A stretch of 64,000 nt of DNA from Sesamum alatum. Taxonomy: Eukaryota; Streptophyta; Magnoliopsida; Lamiales; Pedaliaceae. The translations under genes and the position numbers were made by a program. The DNA is taken from NCBI GenBank assembly GCA_034509735.1, contig JACGWO010000012.1, positions 24,085,188-24,149,187 of the forward strand, read 5' to 3'. Shown in pieces: positions 1-12,962 of the stretch; within the stretch, counting starts at the first letter, position 1; each line of letters begins with the position of its first letter. The notes below the pieces were generated by a model. That model did no database searches. It was given only the letters and a program-made list of their open reading frames with translations, and was not told the DNA's origin.

Positions 1-620
1 TCTCATAATAACTGGAGAACAGCAGATTTATTTAGAATCAGCCAGAGCAGAAATCAGTTTGGATTTTGTTCTACTTAGTTTCAGTATCAAATCAAAATTT
101 ATAGATACTTCCTCACATATATGACTAAAAATATTTTGATGTCAAAACTAACATTAGCAAAAGCGATTTTACATTTGACACCCTGCAGAAGTTGGAAAAT
201 TGAGAATGATAGAGTAACCGATGAAGAGCAGCCCTAAAAATCTACTGGAAATATGATGATAAAATTGATTGGTAAAAATGAAGACTGCTTCTGAGGATTC
301 TAGTTTCCATAATAGATTTAAACATAAAGAAATAGTAAAATCCAAAGCTTATCTTGCTGCTGCATCAATTATCATATCAACAATCAACTTCTCCCATTTT
401 AACATCTATGTTACCTAATATCATCATAATATCGCCCAAATAAAGAGATCCAGATGTTCCTTTTCTCTCTAATTCTTCCTATACTTATTACGTCATTTGT
501 CTCCATTCTGCAGCTGGAGCTTTTATCTTCTGAGATAACTATTCCTTATCAGACCATGCATTTTAGACTGTTCATACACATCACTAATGCATACAATTAG
601 AGTTGTAATCAAGCACTTAC

Positions 621-3600
621 CCAGCAAAAATGGTTGGACAAGTCAAGAGACGGGGAAGAATGATGTAAATAGGCAGAGTCATGCCACGACAAACATCTCC
701 ATCTGCTATCTAACAAGTGAAAGAACCTTCAACAAGAGCACATCAACAGATCAACCTGGAACTAAACACAAGTAATCAGGGAAAAAGGTGAATTGCCTGA
801 GTTGTTTGTATCAAAGAGGATTCTGTTGCTATTTTTTCTCCAATCAAAATTGACTCCACTCGGATTAAGTGGATGTCAATGGATTGAATAGGAACAGCAG
901 ATGCTTCAACAGTTAACTCTCCACCAATAGGATCCAACAGTGAACATTGAGTACATACTTTCCCCGTGACCCGGAAACCACCTACAGTTATGGACCACGA
1001 TTAACAATTTCAAGATATTTTAAAATTATGGCTCACTCATATCTAGAAGAACACATATGTCATCTGTTTCTATGACTGATGCTCCTTTTCTACTTAAAAT
1101 AATAATAATATATAAATATATATAAGCAGAAAGAAGCAGAGTCCCATAAAAACAAGTGATGTAAAAATTCAAATACTGACATGGATAGGGGTATATTCCA
1201 GCACATAGTAACTGTAGCTGAGACATATGCATGATAAATGCAACTGAGACGAAAAACTTGTTTCGTAGTTGTTGGATTCCCTCTTATGAAATGCGCCTTC
1301 TACCTAGCTCAGGTAATTGCATCAGGAATTTAACGCGTGGAAGGGGCTATGTTCACTGATCCTCCAATTAAATATAAGATGGCTTGTTCTCAAGAACTTC
1401 AGCACTTGCAGAAATTCCTATTCCTATTTATTTCTTAATTCTTATTGATATTTAGCTTCTTTGTCAAATCACCTAAATTCGTGTGTAAACATTCACTAGT
1501 CTTGCAGAATACAAGGCTCCATCTGAAATCGGAGGCTTGACACCGTGAGCAAAATATGCATGCATGCAAAAATATAAAATTGAAGGGTTGCACAAGAATA
1601 TGTAAAATTTTAGGCAATTATCACAAAAATTAGTCTTGTCAAAAGGCCCTCACTCCTCAATATTAATTTCCTCCAGAGGAGGCAATTTGTCAAAATCTTA
1701 TCAAAAGTTGGTATTAACAGAAAAAGGATGAAACAGCAGGCAAAGAATAACTTCAAACCCTAGAATTCCTCTTTACAGTAGAATACCTGTTTTAGAGAGC
1801 CAAAATAGAGAGAAATATGAAAGCATACCGACAGAGTGCTAGTAGCAAGAATGCAAGAAAATAGACAGGATCTATTAGCCTCAAGAAATGACAGTATAAA
1901 TACATCAAACAGATATATCCATGTTAACAAGACTAAAATAATACCACTCTTTGTCAACATCTCATAGGAAAGTCAGACATCTGATATGAAAATTAAATTG
2001 CAAATAAATAATCCTGACCTGATTTGAGTTCAGTAAGTAATGTATGCCTTTGGGTGTCCTGCGTAATATAAAAGAATACCATTTCTGGAGAAATTGGTTT
2101 CTGAGGAAGATTGTCTGAAATGATTAATAGGAAAAAGAGTTAACACTTCACGTACAAGTAAGCATATGATAGGGTCATATATAGACCGAACTTATACCTT
2201 TTTCACTTTCAACAATGAATTCCATTGTTGTCGACAAAGGTTTGTGCAAGTATCCTCTCACGACATCTACAGTCATCAGATACTATGATGGCATTGATTA
2301 AATTGAGCATTGAATATTTCTCTAATGTAACAGAATGATACCACAACTAAATCAGCGCATTCACCAGAAAAGAAGTGGACATAAGAAGATTCAGTAATGT
2401 TACCTGGATGCTGACATTGCCCCCATGGAAGGTTTCATAGAACTTTTCTAGATTCTCTTCTTTCGAATCTTTCAGGACCACAGAGAAGGGTATCTAGAAG
2501 AAAAACAAAATATAACTTAAATAATCCTGGAATTTAACGCTGTGCTACATATAACAATACATGAAATGATTACATTACAGTGCTACAACAAGTTCAAGCT
2601 TCTCCAAACAAACGTATAAAGCAAACAGACTGTTAACCTCATATAAGAGCATTTACTAAGTTTGTTATTGTTTCTAGAAAGCCCAAAAGAAAGAGAAAGA
2701 AAGAAAATAAAATCTAAAGCATGGACCCGTGTGTATGACAAAAATACACCAGTCATCGCATTCTCGGAACAAAACTGACACGTGAGCAAGAATATCTCTC
2801 TTTTTCCCCTGCCATCTAAACCTAAGTCCATCACATTTAGATTGGCATCCTTCTCTATACTTCACTAGAGCTGGCATCATACCTCAGTTGTACCTGATCC
2901 AATTTTTCCAGATGATCGGATATCAACAACCTTCTTCCTGCTCATGCATCGTCAAATCAATCACATAAGGCAAAACAGCACAAGCAAATTGATAAAAAGT
3001 GATAATAAGTTAACCACATATTTTAGGCTACCTTTAAGTTTCTTATATATTTCATTATTCTGTGGCCCAGAAAAAAGTAACAAAAACACATGCTTCAGAT
3101 TCCAGATCAAGGACAAACTCAAAATGGCATGATCAAGTGCACCAAATACCAAATTCCAGACCGTGCAACCCTAAACCTCTTGCTTATTGAACATTCACTA
3201 TTACCCACATAAAAAAAAAAAAAATTAAAAAGAAGGAGCAAATTACTGCAACTAAGCAGTAAATAAGATCTTGGGTTGTCCGAAATGAACCACAGTAAAC
3301 AAACTAAATTCCCACTTACTCTCCAAACAAGTAAAATCAAAACTAAAACTCCATAAAATAACAGACAGATAACAGCATTACTAGCATTTTACACATACGA
3401 ACAGAAGAGACTTACACAATTGGAATGGGCTTAATGACACCATACAGAGACTCGATAACTCCAGCTGTTCCCCCGCGAACCTAAAAATTTTATGGCTATA
3501 TAACCTTAAAAAGTCCGACTTGTTTGTTAATTTAGTAACAATAAGACACTGAACCGATAACAAAGAGCTAAAATCGAACAAATTTACAGGGAAAAGAAGA

Positions 3601-3812
3601 ACCTGCAAATTGACTGCGCCATTAACAGTGAGGCGAATAAATTGGTGGGAGATTGCGGAATTCAACTTCGTGATTATCTTGCCCTCCAGGGGTTCCTTTC
3701 ATTTTTTGAAAAAATTATTCAGTTCACGAGAATATGAAGCAAATATCATATATAACGATGATTTATCAGTATAAACATGTACATACAAGTGTGTAGATTC
3801 CATACACATATG

Positions 3813-3857
<45 letters not shown>

Positions 3858-3911
3858 CACATCGGGGCGATAGGTACGGTTGAATCGAGAGAGTTTGATC
3901 TCAATTGACAT
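621..3911 (-). CDS. VPS26C: VPS26C (DSCR3-like) retromer/retriever subunit, 3' end off the window
   Basis: Arrestin-fold VPS26-family protein; in animals VPS26C belongs to the retriever cargo-recycling complex on endosomes, and plants have a single-copy relative. Visible exons, 5' to 3' on the minus strand: 3911-3861, 3695-3603, 3480-3416, 2937-2883, 2493-2404, 2282-2198, 2114-2019, 981-797, 709-621. They join in frame for 269 codons plus two bases. The protein starts MSIEIKLSRFNRTYRPDEP and shows the family landmarks HQFIRLTVNGAVNLQ, SGKIGSGTTEIPFSV, YITQDTQRH, GELTVEASAVPIQSIDIHL and IADGDVCRGMTLPIYIILPR. Bases 621-622 supply GG of a Gly codon, so the last exon (roughly 50 residues judging from relatives recalled from memory) should lie before base 1; I searched 1-620 and did not find it. 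All introns are GT-AG except the one after base 797, which begins GC. The start is the first ATG, matching the family N-terminus. Confidence 0.93.
3816..3855. repeat. (AG)20 microsatellite at the VPS26C intron 1 donor
   Basis: Forty bases of perfect AG dinucleotide. On the minus strand it reads as a TC tract lying directly after the GTGAGC donor of intron 1, so it sits at the 5' edge of the first intron. It is likely to vary in length between individuals. Confidence 0.95.
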
Positions 3912-4519
3912 GATGATGACCGAAATTTGCTGTGTTCAGTTCCGGAGGATCGCCGTTGGAGAACTGTGGTGGTACAATTATTTGGCTTTCATTCCCCAAA
4001 AATCACATTTTAAAAAAACAGGACATTACTACCAAAAATTAATAATTAGGTGCAATAATTTTATTACCGAAAATGTCGTTAGATCGGCAAGTGATGCTTG
4101 TAAAAGTTACACTTCTATGTCCAAATGACATTTTGCCTTGCAAAATTATTTAACTGGTTGCACTTTGACCTCCTATTCTTATTACAAATTTAAGAGGGCA
4201 TGAAATTCTAATACATGAACTTTATGTTATTTACTCAAGTCAATAAAATTTAACTTAATTGGTAAAGTTGAAACTCTTGATTAAAACATCATGAATTTAA
4301 ATCTCACCAATGTACGAATATTAATTTATTTTATTAATAATTATTAATTAGTTAAGCACCTATCGTCCAAAATTTTCAGATACAACCATTATAATTTACA
4401 GAAGCTTGTAAGGCCATAATTCATCCACCGTCATGTCGTGCCATGCCACAACCTATTTACAACATATTACATTCCATAGTATATTGACCCATTGGAGAAA
4501 TTATGGTTAAGATACATGA
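3912..4519. other. Spacer between VPS26C start and POT1 stop
   Basis: About 600 bases between two minus-strand genes. It must hold the VPS26C promoter and 5' UTR and the POT1 3' UTR. It is AT-rich; I see no further gene and no clear transposon end. Short open frames here show no family features. Confidence 0.6.
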
Positions 4520-7500
4520 TCAACCAACAAATGCAGTATCAAAGATTCGATAATTCCTACTCCCCCAAATATCAGTTTTATCAATGTAATAAGATTTCAA
4601 GCAACATTGGATCCACGGTGGATTTCTGGGTACATTCTTCAATGTCGGCGCTCCATCTTCATCAGCTACTCCAAGCAACATGTTCCGAATCTTAGTCAGC
4701 CTATCGACAGGTTGATGATTCCCAAAAAAATTTATCTGTGTATCAAAATAACGAATAACAGTTTAGTTCTACGTATAACTTTTTGTTGCTTAAGCTTTTG
4801 CTGATGGCCTACCCAACACTTCAAATTGAGATTTCAAGCAATGAGAGGTGAAGTTAGAAAAGAAATACAAATTTCAGTAATCAGGTAGGATGAAAGTAAG
4901 ATGTATCAAGGAAACATTGACATAAAATGGTAAAAGGTGATTACCCCATCCTCTGCGTAAAGAAAAGCATGGATTCTTGCAGTTGGGTCCTCCAAAGTCA
5001 ACCTGACTCTGTAAATACCATTAGGAGAGAGGAAGTCCTCAGCCCTCCATGGGAATATTGCAACAACTCGAACTACAGACTTAAATTTACATGTCACCTG
5101 CAATGCGCAGACTCATAAGTTAGAAATGACAGCAACTTATCTGCAACCCATGATTCAAGACAATTTACATTGCATACAGGTATATATCCCCAAGTGCGAG
5201 TCATTGATAAAACAATGTATCATGCATCCAAATTTCTTTGAATTATTCAAATGGTATGACCCGGAAAACCACAATTTAGATAAAGTTTTGAAGATTCAGT
5301 ATGCATCTAGAGGAATTTGTCAATTCTACATTCTCTTCCATCGGAACCAGAGACGACCACCATGGAAAATTAGAAGTATGGGTTTGATAATTTATATCTA
5401 TTATCTATCATACACTTGTATATATTATATATTACATTTATATACTAGCATATCTTAATTATGTTCTATTATAGAATTATATTATACCATATAAAAGTAA
5501 GAATGGATCTTAAAGTTTCTTTCGGTTTTTATCTTGCTAACATATACCTATAACTCTGATAGACTTCATGTAAATTAACGTTGTTACCTTGAATTTTAAT
5601 TTTGATAATGTTTTGAACCAATATATGTATCAATTTAAAAATATATGAACTTAGCATTTGTCGTGTAATAAGATTAAATTCAATTCTAAAATTACTAAAC
5701 TCCTAATGACATTTCTAAAAGTATTTTTTTGTACATGTGTATATATATATGTATATTTTTTTTAAGAATCCATTATACTTAATCAAGCTATTACATCTAT
5801 ATGTAAAAGTAGTTGTATATTTATAACATATAATATATTATGTATTACATATTATTACACTGCACATTAGTTTACGAATAGCTCAAAATGTTTTATATTT
5901 CTCAACTTTCTGGTGAAGAAAAGCACTTGAAACAAAAAACTATTAAAGCATTAGCTTTGTATATTATTGAGCAATTTCTTAGGTATCCACCTGTTATATG
6001 ATACAATTTTGAATTCCAAAAGCATTATTAAAGAGTCAAAATTTAATTAATCACGAATTTAAACTTAATTATAAAAAGTTCTTAATATTGGATGTCTAGT
6101 TAGATTAAATAAATGAATCTAAAAGCAGTATCTTCAAGAACACAAATATAATGTATTTTCATGCATATACAAACAAAAGAGAACTTGGTCTTCTCATTAC
6201 AAATGAAAATTAGAAAAATACATTTATCAACCAAATAGATATGTCTAGAACATATAAATTGATAATAAATGAAAGAAAGAAAGAAGAAAAATTGACAAGC
6301 AGATCAAGGACTTTTGGCAAGCAAATAATAACTAAGTTGTGTATTTGCACATATGTAACTTATCCATGTACCTCAATAAATGCACTAGGAATGGAGAGGA
6401 ACAAAAAATTTGATCTCTGACATTGACAAATTGAAATAAGTTAAAGTATTGGTCAGTTGTTAATTTTGTTAACAAAGTCATATAATTTGCTCATATATTG
6501 GAAGAATGAAATTATTCTTCATGAAAAAGATATTAATCTTAATAATGAAAACATATGCATATATTAGCAAAGAATTCATTTGTTGTTATTTGTTCTTAAT
6601 TTTCTTCAACAACAATTAAAATATTTCTTGATTGGTTAAAATTTAATTTTGGTAGCAGCATGCGAATGTTCAATAGCTTTTCTGAAGGAAAAAGTTGCAA
6701 CACGCATCAATGCCTATATATTTGAGTAGTCTGGCAAAACTGATGTCACGCCTTACTCTTAAAATATAAAGTAAAATCACTTTTATATTAACAGCAATGA
6801 ATCAAGGACAAGCTTAAATCTTCTTTTAGAGAAGGGGATAAAACTTAGAAGTATCACAAAAAGTGGATAAGACAGTTGCAGATGCATAATCATCAGCAAG
6901 TAACTCTCCTCAAGAGACTAGTAGTTTTAAGTAGGAGAAAATGCCTCCTGGTAATAGAATTTTGAGAAACTAATTTGAATAACAGTAAATAAACAAAGCA
7001 CTAAACCCTAGGAAAGTGACAAGTCTAGAGCTTGTGTCATTCAGAGTAAATAAAGAGGCACTCCATTTACCAAAGTCAAGGAATACTGAATATTTTAAAC
7101 TGATGTTCCTGGATTGGTATCTATTCATACATGTCACAAGAGATTGGATGAGATAAGGTACCTCTGGATGTGAGAGGATATTCATCAAAGTGACAAAGGG
7201 CACATCAGGATGATCAGTCTCTGATATTCAAAAAATAAAAGAGCAAAATAAACAGTGTGTTATGATCATTGAAAACTCCGAATACAAAGTCATCCTATCT
7301 CTCCTGCAATCGAACCTGTTATATGAGAAGGCCAAGGAAAACTTGTGAAGGGCATCCTTCCCCATTTAGATTGAACACGCTCGTTATAAGACCTAAACCA
7401 AATAGAGAGTAAATTATTAGACAGAAAGAGATACCATACTAGATGTTTTGCTCGCGATACAACCCGAGTGGATTATGGGTGAATTACCAAACCACCTAAG

Positions 7501-9946
7501 ATATCAGATTTACATAGTTTGCTTGCTATGCAACCTGACTAAATTAGACAACAAAAGAATATTCACATTATACATGCAGAATAAAATGATGCAATTACCT
7601 TTGGCGTTCTATTACAGAGTGATCATCATCAGGCAAATAGCAAAGCTTAGAGAAGGGCATTAGCACAGCATGCCACAATGCAGCACGAACTTCACATTTT
7701 ACATTGATGAGTTTCACCCATTTATTTTTCTTTAAAAACTTAATGCCAAGTTTCTCATTGCCTTGATCAACAATCATCCTCAAGATAGTTCCAACAGGTG
7801 GAAGGGTACATAACAGGTCTCTTGCTAAAGGAGAGGGCTCAAACTGTAAAGGAAGTGGATTTTCCATCTCATCTTCTAGCCTGAAATAGCATATCATACG
7901 AACATAGGATTTAAGATAAACATTATGTTCTTAGTGCGTAACAATGCAGATATTTAAGTAGCCAGGTTATTTGGTTAACAGATGAATATATAGTTAGAAG
8001 GAATAGCATAAACAAAGTATATCAATATTGAATAAATCATCCATTCAACCAGAACATGTATATTTCATTGGATGTCAACACTCTCCTCTAGCAATAACAC
8101 ATAACCCATTTCATGAAATAAGTCAACTTGAGTGACTAACAGGAAGGCCAAATGGAAAGGCAAGGGCTAGCAGAGTAGTGAGGCACAAAACCAAATTCCG
8201 ATATTCTTTATTCCTCTGGAACTTTTCACCCCCTCAAGGATACAGTGAGCGAGAAAAGGAGAAGAGTTCAGCAGAGAAGCAAAGCTCCTCCTCAAATTAA
8301 GTCCTATATATGGAGTGGTAGCAATATAGTGTTATCCTTACCCACACGCAGATCCACTAATAACTAAGACCATCCTAAAGTACAGAAGTAAAATCATGAA
8401 GCCGATATGCTGATCCCAGATATCAACTGTCAAAATGCAATTTTTATAATAAAAAACTTTGGTAACCTTTCATGCCGAATTTATAAAGCTGCAGAGCCTA
8501 TTGAACTAAAAGAGGAGTGAGAGGGAAAACCAAACAGCCACTGGTGATGTAGAAGGAAACAGAAACACTAACTTGGCTTCAACAGAAGCAGGTGGTGTGT
8601 CTGTTCCATCCCAAACAAAGAGCATCCACTCATTCTCCTTGACTTCAGAAATATGCAAAATCTGGGGCCAACGAAAACAAAGGAGGATGATATCACCATT
8701 TTTTCTTTGAGAAACTCATTTAGTAGTTAGGTTCATTACAAAAGTGGGGAACAATCTTCAACTCTTTAATGCATTAGAAGTCAGTTCTGTGTAATTCTGA
8801 ATTACCTTGCAAAGCAGATTCAAGTGTCCGCCTTCCTTGAGCTCTCTCAATTGCAATGATTCATTCAAGCCTATCAAGCAAATAAACACAAACGTGGGTC
8901 GCAGCAAAAGCTACATGCTAAAAGTTCAAGTTCAATGTTCAAAATGTTTCACTTGGAAAAGATGCTAAAAAAGAAAGTTGAACATACAGTTATAGCATAA
9001 ATCAGCTAATAAGCAATTCCAGTTTGTGGAGGGCGTGTATTTTTCACCAGAAAACTATTAAGACAGGCCTAAAAGGATAATAAGATTCATCAGCAACAAT
9101 TTTTTATTACCATAAACAAGGTGTATTAAATTATTACACCAATAGCAAATTAGGAATGCACTGAAAAGAAGAACACCCACCTTCAATCTTGTGCTGCATT
9201 GACCATTTCCTTAAGCCCATTATGAACTTCTTGTCCTGATCTCTAGCTTTGTATCTTGACGAAATTTGATATGGCACAAGTTCTTTACCGCTATGGTCTC
9301 TCCCTTCAAATAATGCGAAATAAGAAAATGCCTTGTTAAACAAAGCATAAACTTCCGAGCCCCTAATTTTCACCTATACAAACAAACATAAAGAAATCAG
9401 TAATCAACACAAACAATTCTCGCCAAACACCAAAACAAGAAGAATACATAATGCAGCATCGACGGAAAGATTCTGCGTAGAGGCCAAAAACCAAAGGAAA
9501 TAACTCGGACAAGAAATTCATTTACCACGACATGAGAAACCGTAATTATATCTCCAACACTCCCAACATGAGGGAGCTTCTCCATAGTTTCAGCGAAAAA
9601 GTTTATGTAAATCCCAAGGCTTGGCCGCGATTCATCAATGATCTTCACTGAGCAAAAATAATCTTCAAAACAGCCCCAGAAAAAAACAAAAAACACAACC
9701 CATTTCAGAGCGATACTATCTTTAATGGAACATGATATAATAATCTTCTTCCTCCCAACCCCCCATCCCCAATCCCAGAAAAAGGTGGGGAAATCGCGGA
9801 AGCAAAGACAAAAGAGAAAAATCACCAGTTCCTTTGGTACTTTTGGGAAGACTAGTCTCTGCTACAACACCAATAAGATTGACTCGCTGATTAATGCAAG
9901 CTATTGCGTCCACTAATTGCATAAACTTGTAATCTTCGCGTCCCAT
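4520..9946 (-). CDS. POT1: POT1, protection of telomeres 1 (telomeric OB-fold protein)
   Basis: Complete gene. Exons on the minus strand: 9946-9826, 9662-9526, 9373-9181, 8870-8806, 8661-8573, 7880-7599, 7392-7316, 7220-7162, 5097-4945, 4735-4520. Together they make 1392 nt, 463 residues plus TGA, the usual plant POT1 length, with every junction in frame. Start MGREDYKFMQLVDAI with the family motif NQRVNLIGVVAETSLPKSTK; the first OB-fold covers about residues 5-150 (KIIDESRPSLGIYINFF, HVGSVGDIITVSHVVV, VYALFNKAFSYFALFEG). A second OB-like region follows from about 160, with an ILHISEVKENEWMLFVWDGT strand. The C-terminal part holds CKFKSVVRVVAIFPW and RLTLEDPTARIHAFLYAEDG. In plants POT1 proteins associate with telomerase and chromosome ends. 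I chose ATG at 9946 because the preceding in-frame codons contain only TTG. Intron 8 is unusually long, about 2.06 kb. Confidence 0.95.
5098..7161 (-). other. Long intron 8 of POT1
   Basis: About 2.06 kb of very AT-rich sequence separating the exon ending HPE from the exon starting VTCKFK. Rich in TATA-like and ATATAT runs around 5400-5900. I see no intact element ends or coding remains, so I cannot say whether an insertion explains its size. Confidence 0.7.
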
Positions 9947-10097
9947 CTTCAAGAAAATCGAAACCCTAGCTTCCCAGAAAATGGATTTTGCTCTCTCTTT
10001 GGCGTAGACTGTAGAAGGATCAGTTGTGTTTTGTGTAGGCGGGAAAATAAATGGAGGGAAGGGGCAGAAGGGGAAACCAAGTCATGTGTTTGTTTTT

Positions 10098-10352
10098 AGG
10101 TAAATTACATATATGCCCCTGAGATTAGGTTCAAATATACAGATATCCCCTGCTCTTTGTAATATTACAAATTCATCCATTGATTTGTAGTTATAATTAC
10201 GACTACACCCCTTTTTTGAGGCAAAAATTTACACAAATACATTCGAAAAAATTATACTAACACCCCTCGAAGGATATACCTATAATTTTGGAATAAATAT
10301 GGGTGTTTGTGCATTTAAACCTAACATCATGGAGTATCGATATAATTTACCC
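10098..10352. mobile_element. Decayed Mutator-like MITE upstream of POT1
   Basis: Terminal inverted repeats can be aligned over about 50 bases: the left end reads AGGTAAATTACATATATGCC and the right end, reverse-complemented, begins GGGTAAATTATATCGATAC. Both arms carry TTAGGTT a little further in. The candidate 9-bp flanks match at only about six positions, so the duplication is weak. It lies about 150 bases upstream of the POT1 start codon. Confidence 0.55.
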
Positions 10353-12289
10353 TTATTTTTAACATTTGGAGATTTTTTATGTATGTTTTGAAAAAAAATA
10401 AATAGGAGGGTTTGAAGTGGTAATATCATTATTTTAATGATTGTTTGGTATTATTTTAAAACAAATTTAAAATTTATTAAAAACAAATGTTGATATATTT
10501 TATATTATTTTTAAAATGAATAAAAGGTATTGCCGATAATGTCACATTATTCTATGATACTATTTGAAAAAAGTTATAACTAGATAAAAATATGTTTGAT
10601 ATTATTTTGAGGTGACAAAAATTACTGTAAATATCATACCTTAGCCACAAACAATTTATAATTTATATATGCAGATTGTTGTTTTGGAGATTGCATAGTA
10701 TAATTAATTTGCTTTTATCGCGTCATACTTATTTTTTGTGTTGATGTTTCATTTGTCATATCGCATATACTTGTGATTATGCCATGATTTTCGATATTAT
10801 ATGTTTAATAGTGAATGTATGTATGTCATAATTATATGAATACATATTGTGTCTGTGTGTGTGAATTTGTTGAGCTTTATTTAAATTGGAATGAGCATAA
10901 ATTTAACTATTTACATGGTACAATTTTATTTTTAATATAAATAATTTGAACTCATATTCTCACATTTAATTAATATCAAGGTGTTTAATATATAAGTAGC
11001 AAAATGGACAACAAACATGGACACTTAAATTGCAAGTTATTGGGATATTTACACTTAGATTCTCTTAAAAATACAAAATTATATTTTTTTCCAATACATG
11101 TATATATACTTACGCACCATTTGAAAATTCTTTGTTTATAATTGACCCAATTCTAGGGTTTCGGACGAAAAATAATGATGTCGGTAAATAAATTTACATA
11201 AATTTATAATTTTACCCCTCGTTCAATATTTACCTAGTAATATTTTTATATTTGTAAGGGACGTGTAATATGTATAAAGTCAAAAGAGTAACATAATAAA
11301 ATATTGTTCCCAAATTATAGATATCATTGTTGCATTTATTTATTGGAAATATCTTATTCAAGCACTTCATATAGTATTTCAATAAACATATGCAATAAGA
11401 GCATACCCCGAGATTTTTAATTTATGATAACGAAATAAAATATTGATTTTCAGAGTGTTCATTCTACAAAATCAATTTGAACGGAGTTGAATCAAGTTGA
11501 CTCGTACTTGACACATTCATTTGAGTCATATTAAACCTGGTCACTTGTGAATCCAATTCAACTCAACCCATTCAATTACCACCACTATTATAAAACTTAA
11601 TGTAATCAAAATATTAAAAGATTTTAAAAAGAAATCATTGCTAAAAAAATGCTAGGTTTACCATTTTTCGAGATAAATGGATAATTTTAGAGACATTTAT
11701 ATTTTGTTTGAGTTGTATCCCAATAAAAATTACTAACAATCATGACCTACGCAAGTTTTAGTATTTGTTTGAACTCAATATATAGAACACTATTAATTTA
11801 TTATTATTATTATTATTTTCTTTTATTTTTCAAATAAATTTGGTCAACCGTTCAAAAAATTAATTACCTTTGCGTCACAATTAATGCTTCTACCAGTTAA
11901 CATATATACATTCCCTAAATAGAAATTAAAATAGACAAATATATTATATTCTTATATATGCACGACATATTTAATCTAACTTGTTTTAATTGTAACATTT
12001 CAAACTAAGCAAGACAAGACACACGAACACTGAACACCTTTTTTTCATTTAATGAATTTAAAACTTAACTTGGTTGTAATTTGTTTAAATAAAAAATAAT
12101 TTAAAACTAAAACCATACAACAAAATTTGAGCAAGATCTTTATTTTGCATCAAACTTAATAAGAAATTCAAAGCATATAAGAAAAAAAAAGAAAATATTC
12201 TTTTAGTTTCCCCCCTTTTTTTTCTGTTGCAATTTGTCCTGCTCTATTAGTTTTTTATCCCATCACTCAATACTCTTTTTTTTTTTTTT

Positions 12290-12532
12290 TTTTGAATAAA
12301 GTCAACGACGATTGAAAACACGAATAAATCATTTTTTTTCGTGAAGTCAATAATGTCATTTAGTTGATAATATAATTAATTTATTTAACTTTTAAATTTT
12401 ATATTAATTAATAATGAATTTTTTTTTAATTTTTTAATGTGATGTATTAGTTTTGTTTTACTCTTATTTATAATTATACATTTTAAAAGTAAAAAAAATA
12501 TTTATTATATGCACGTAGGGACGACTTGCTAG
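12290..12532 (+). mobile_element. Helitron-like 3' fragment
   Basis: This stretch aligns along its length with the Helitron at 43672-43960: shared blocks include GATAATATAA, TTATTTAACTT, TTTTTTAATGTGATGTA, ATATTTATTATATG and the terminal CTAG followed by T. A TCTATACTATTATA-type 5' end is missing, so it is a truncated or eroded copy. Confidence 0.6.
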
Positions 12533-12962
12533 TATATAATAATGAAAATCAATTTTCACGACAGTACTCCCCAAATTAAAAATATCAATTATATTATTAA
12601 ATATTTATACCAATACTAATAGTATAACAAGACGTTCATGTGTGTATATAATAAATAATATTTTATATATTTAAAATATACATTATATAAAATTTGATTG
12701 GCTTATAATTGGCTTGTAAACGAAAAAGTAAAGAATTATGTTAGGCCAATGATAAACTTAAACCCCACCCCAAAATTCACACACTTGTAGTCAGTCTTCT
12801 AGGTTTCCTCCTCCTCCATCTCAACTCTTCTTCTATCCACACACAACGACGGACGCCAGCGCACAGTCTTTAGCTTGTATTTAATCCGGAAATCTCTGTT
12901 TATTATCAGCAAACAACGAGAACTACTCAGCTGAACGGTTGAATTCTTGAAAGCTTGTAAGA

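Larger units (their letters stand above)
9947..12962. other. Divergent spacer between POT1 and TOC64
   Basis: About 3 kb shared by the two divergent promoters. It contains a decayed Mutator-like MITE at about 10098-10352, then some 2 kb of AT-rich sequence with no coding signal, a Helitron-like 3' end at about 12290-12532, and the TOC64 leader. A stretch at 11450-11580 resembles low-copy dispersed repeat material seen also near 31.6-31.9 kb. No gene is supported. Confidence 0.6.

Noticed and set aside
1..620. Search for the last VPS26C exon
   Set aside because: No minus-strand segment encodes the expected PFSVEFKV-like C-terminus, so the exon is taken to lie outside the window.
9397..9825. 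142-codon minus-strand frame including POT1 exon 2
   Set aside because: Only the 9526-9662 part belongs to POT1; the flanks are intron read-through rich in F and W.
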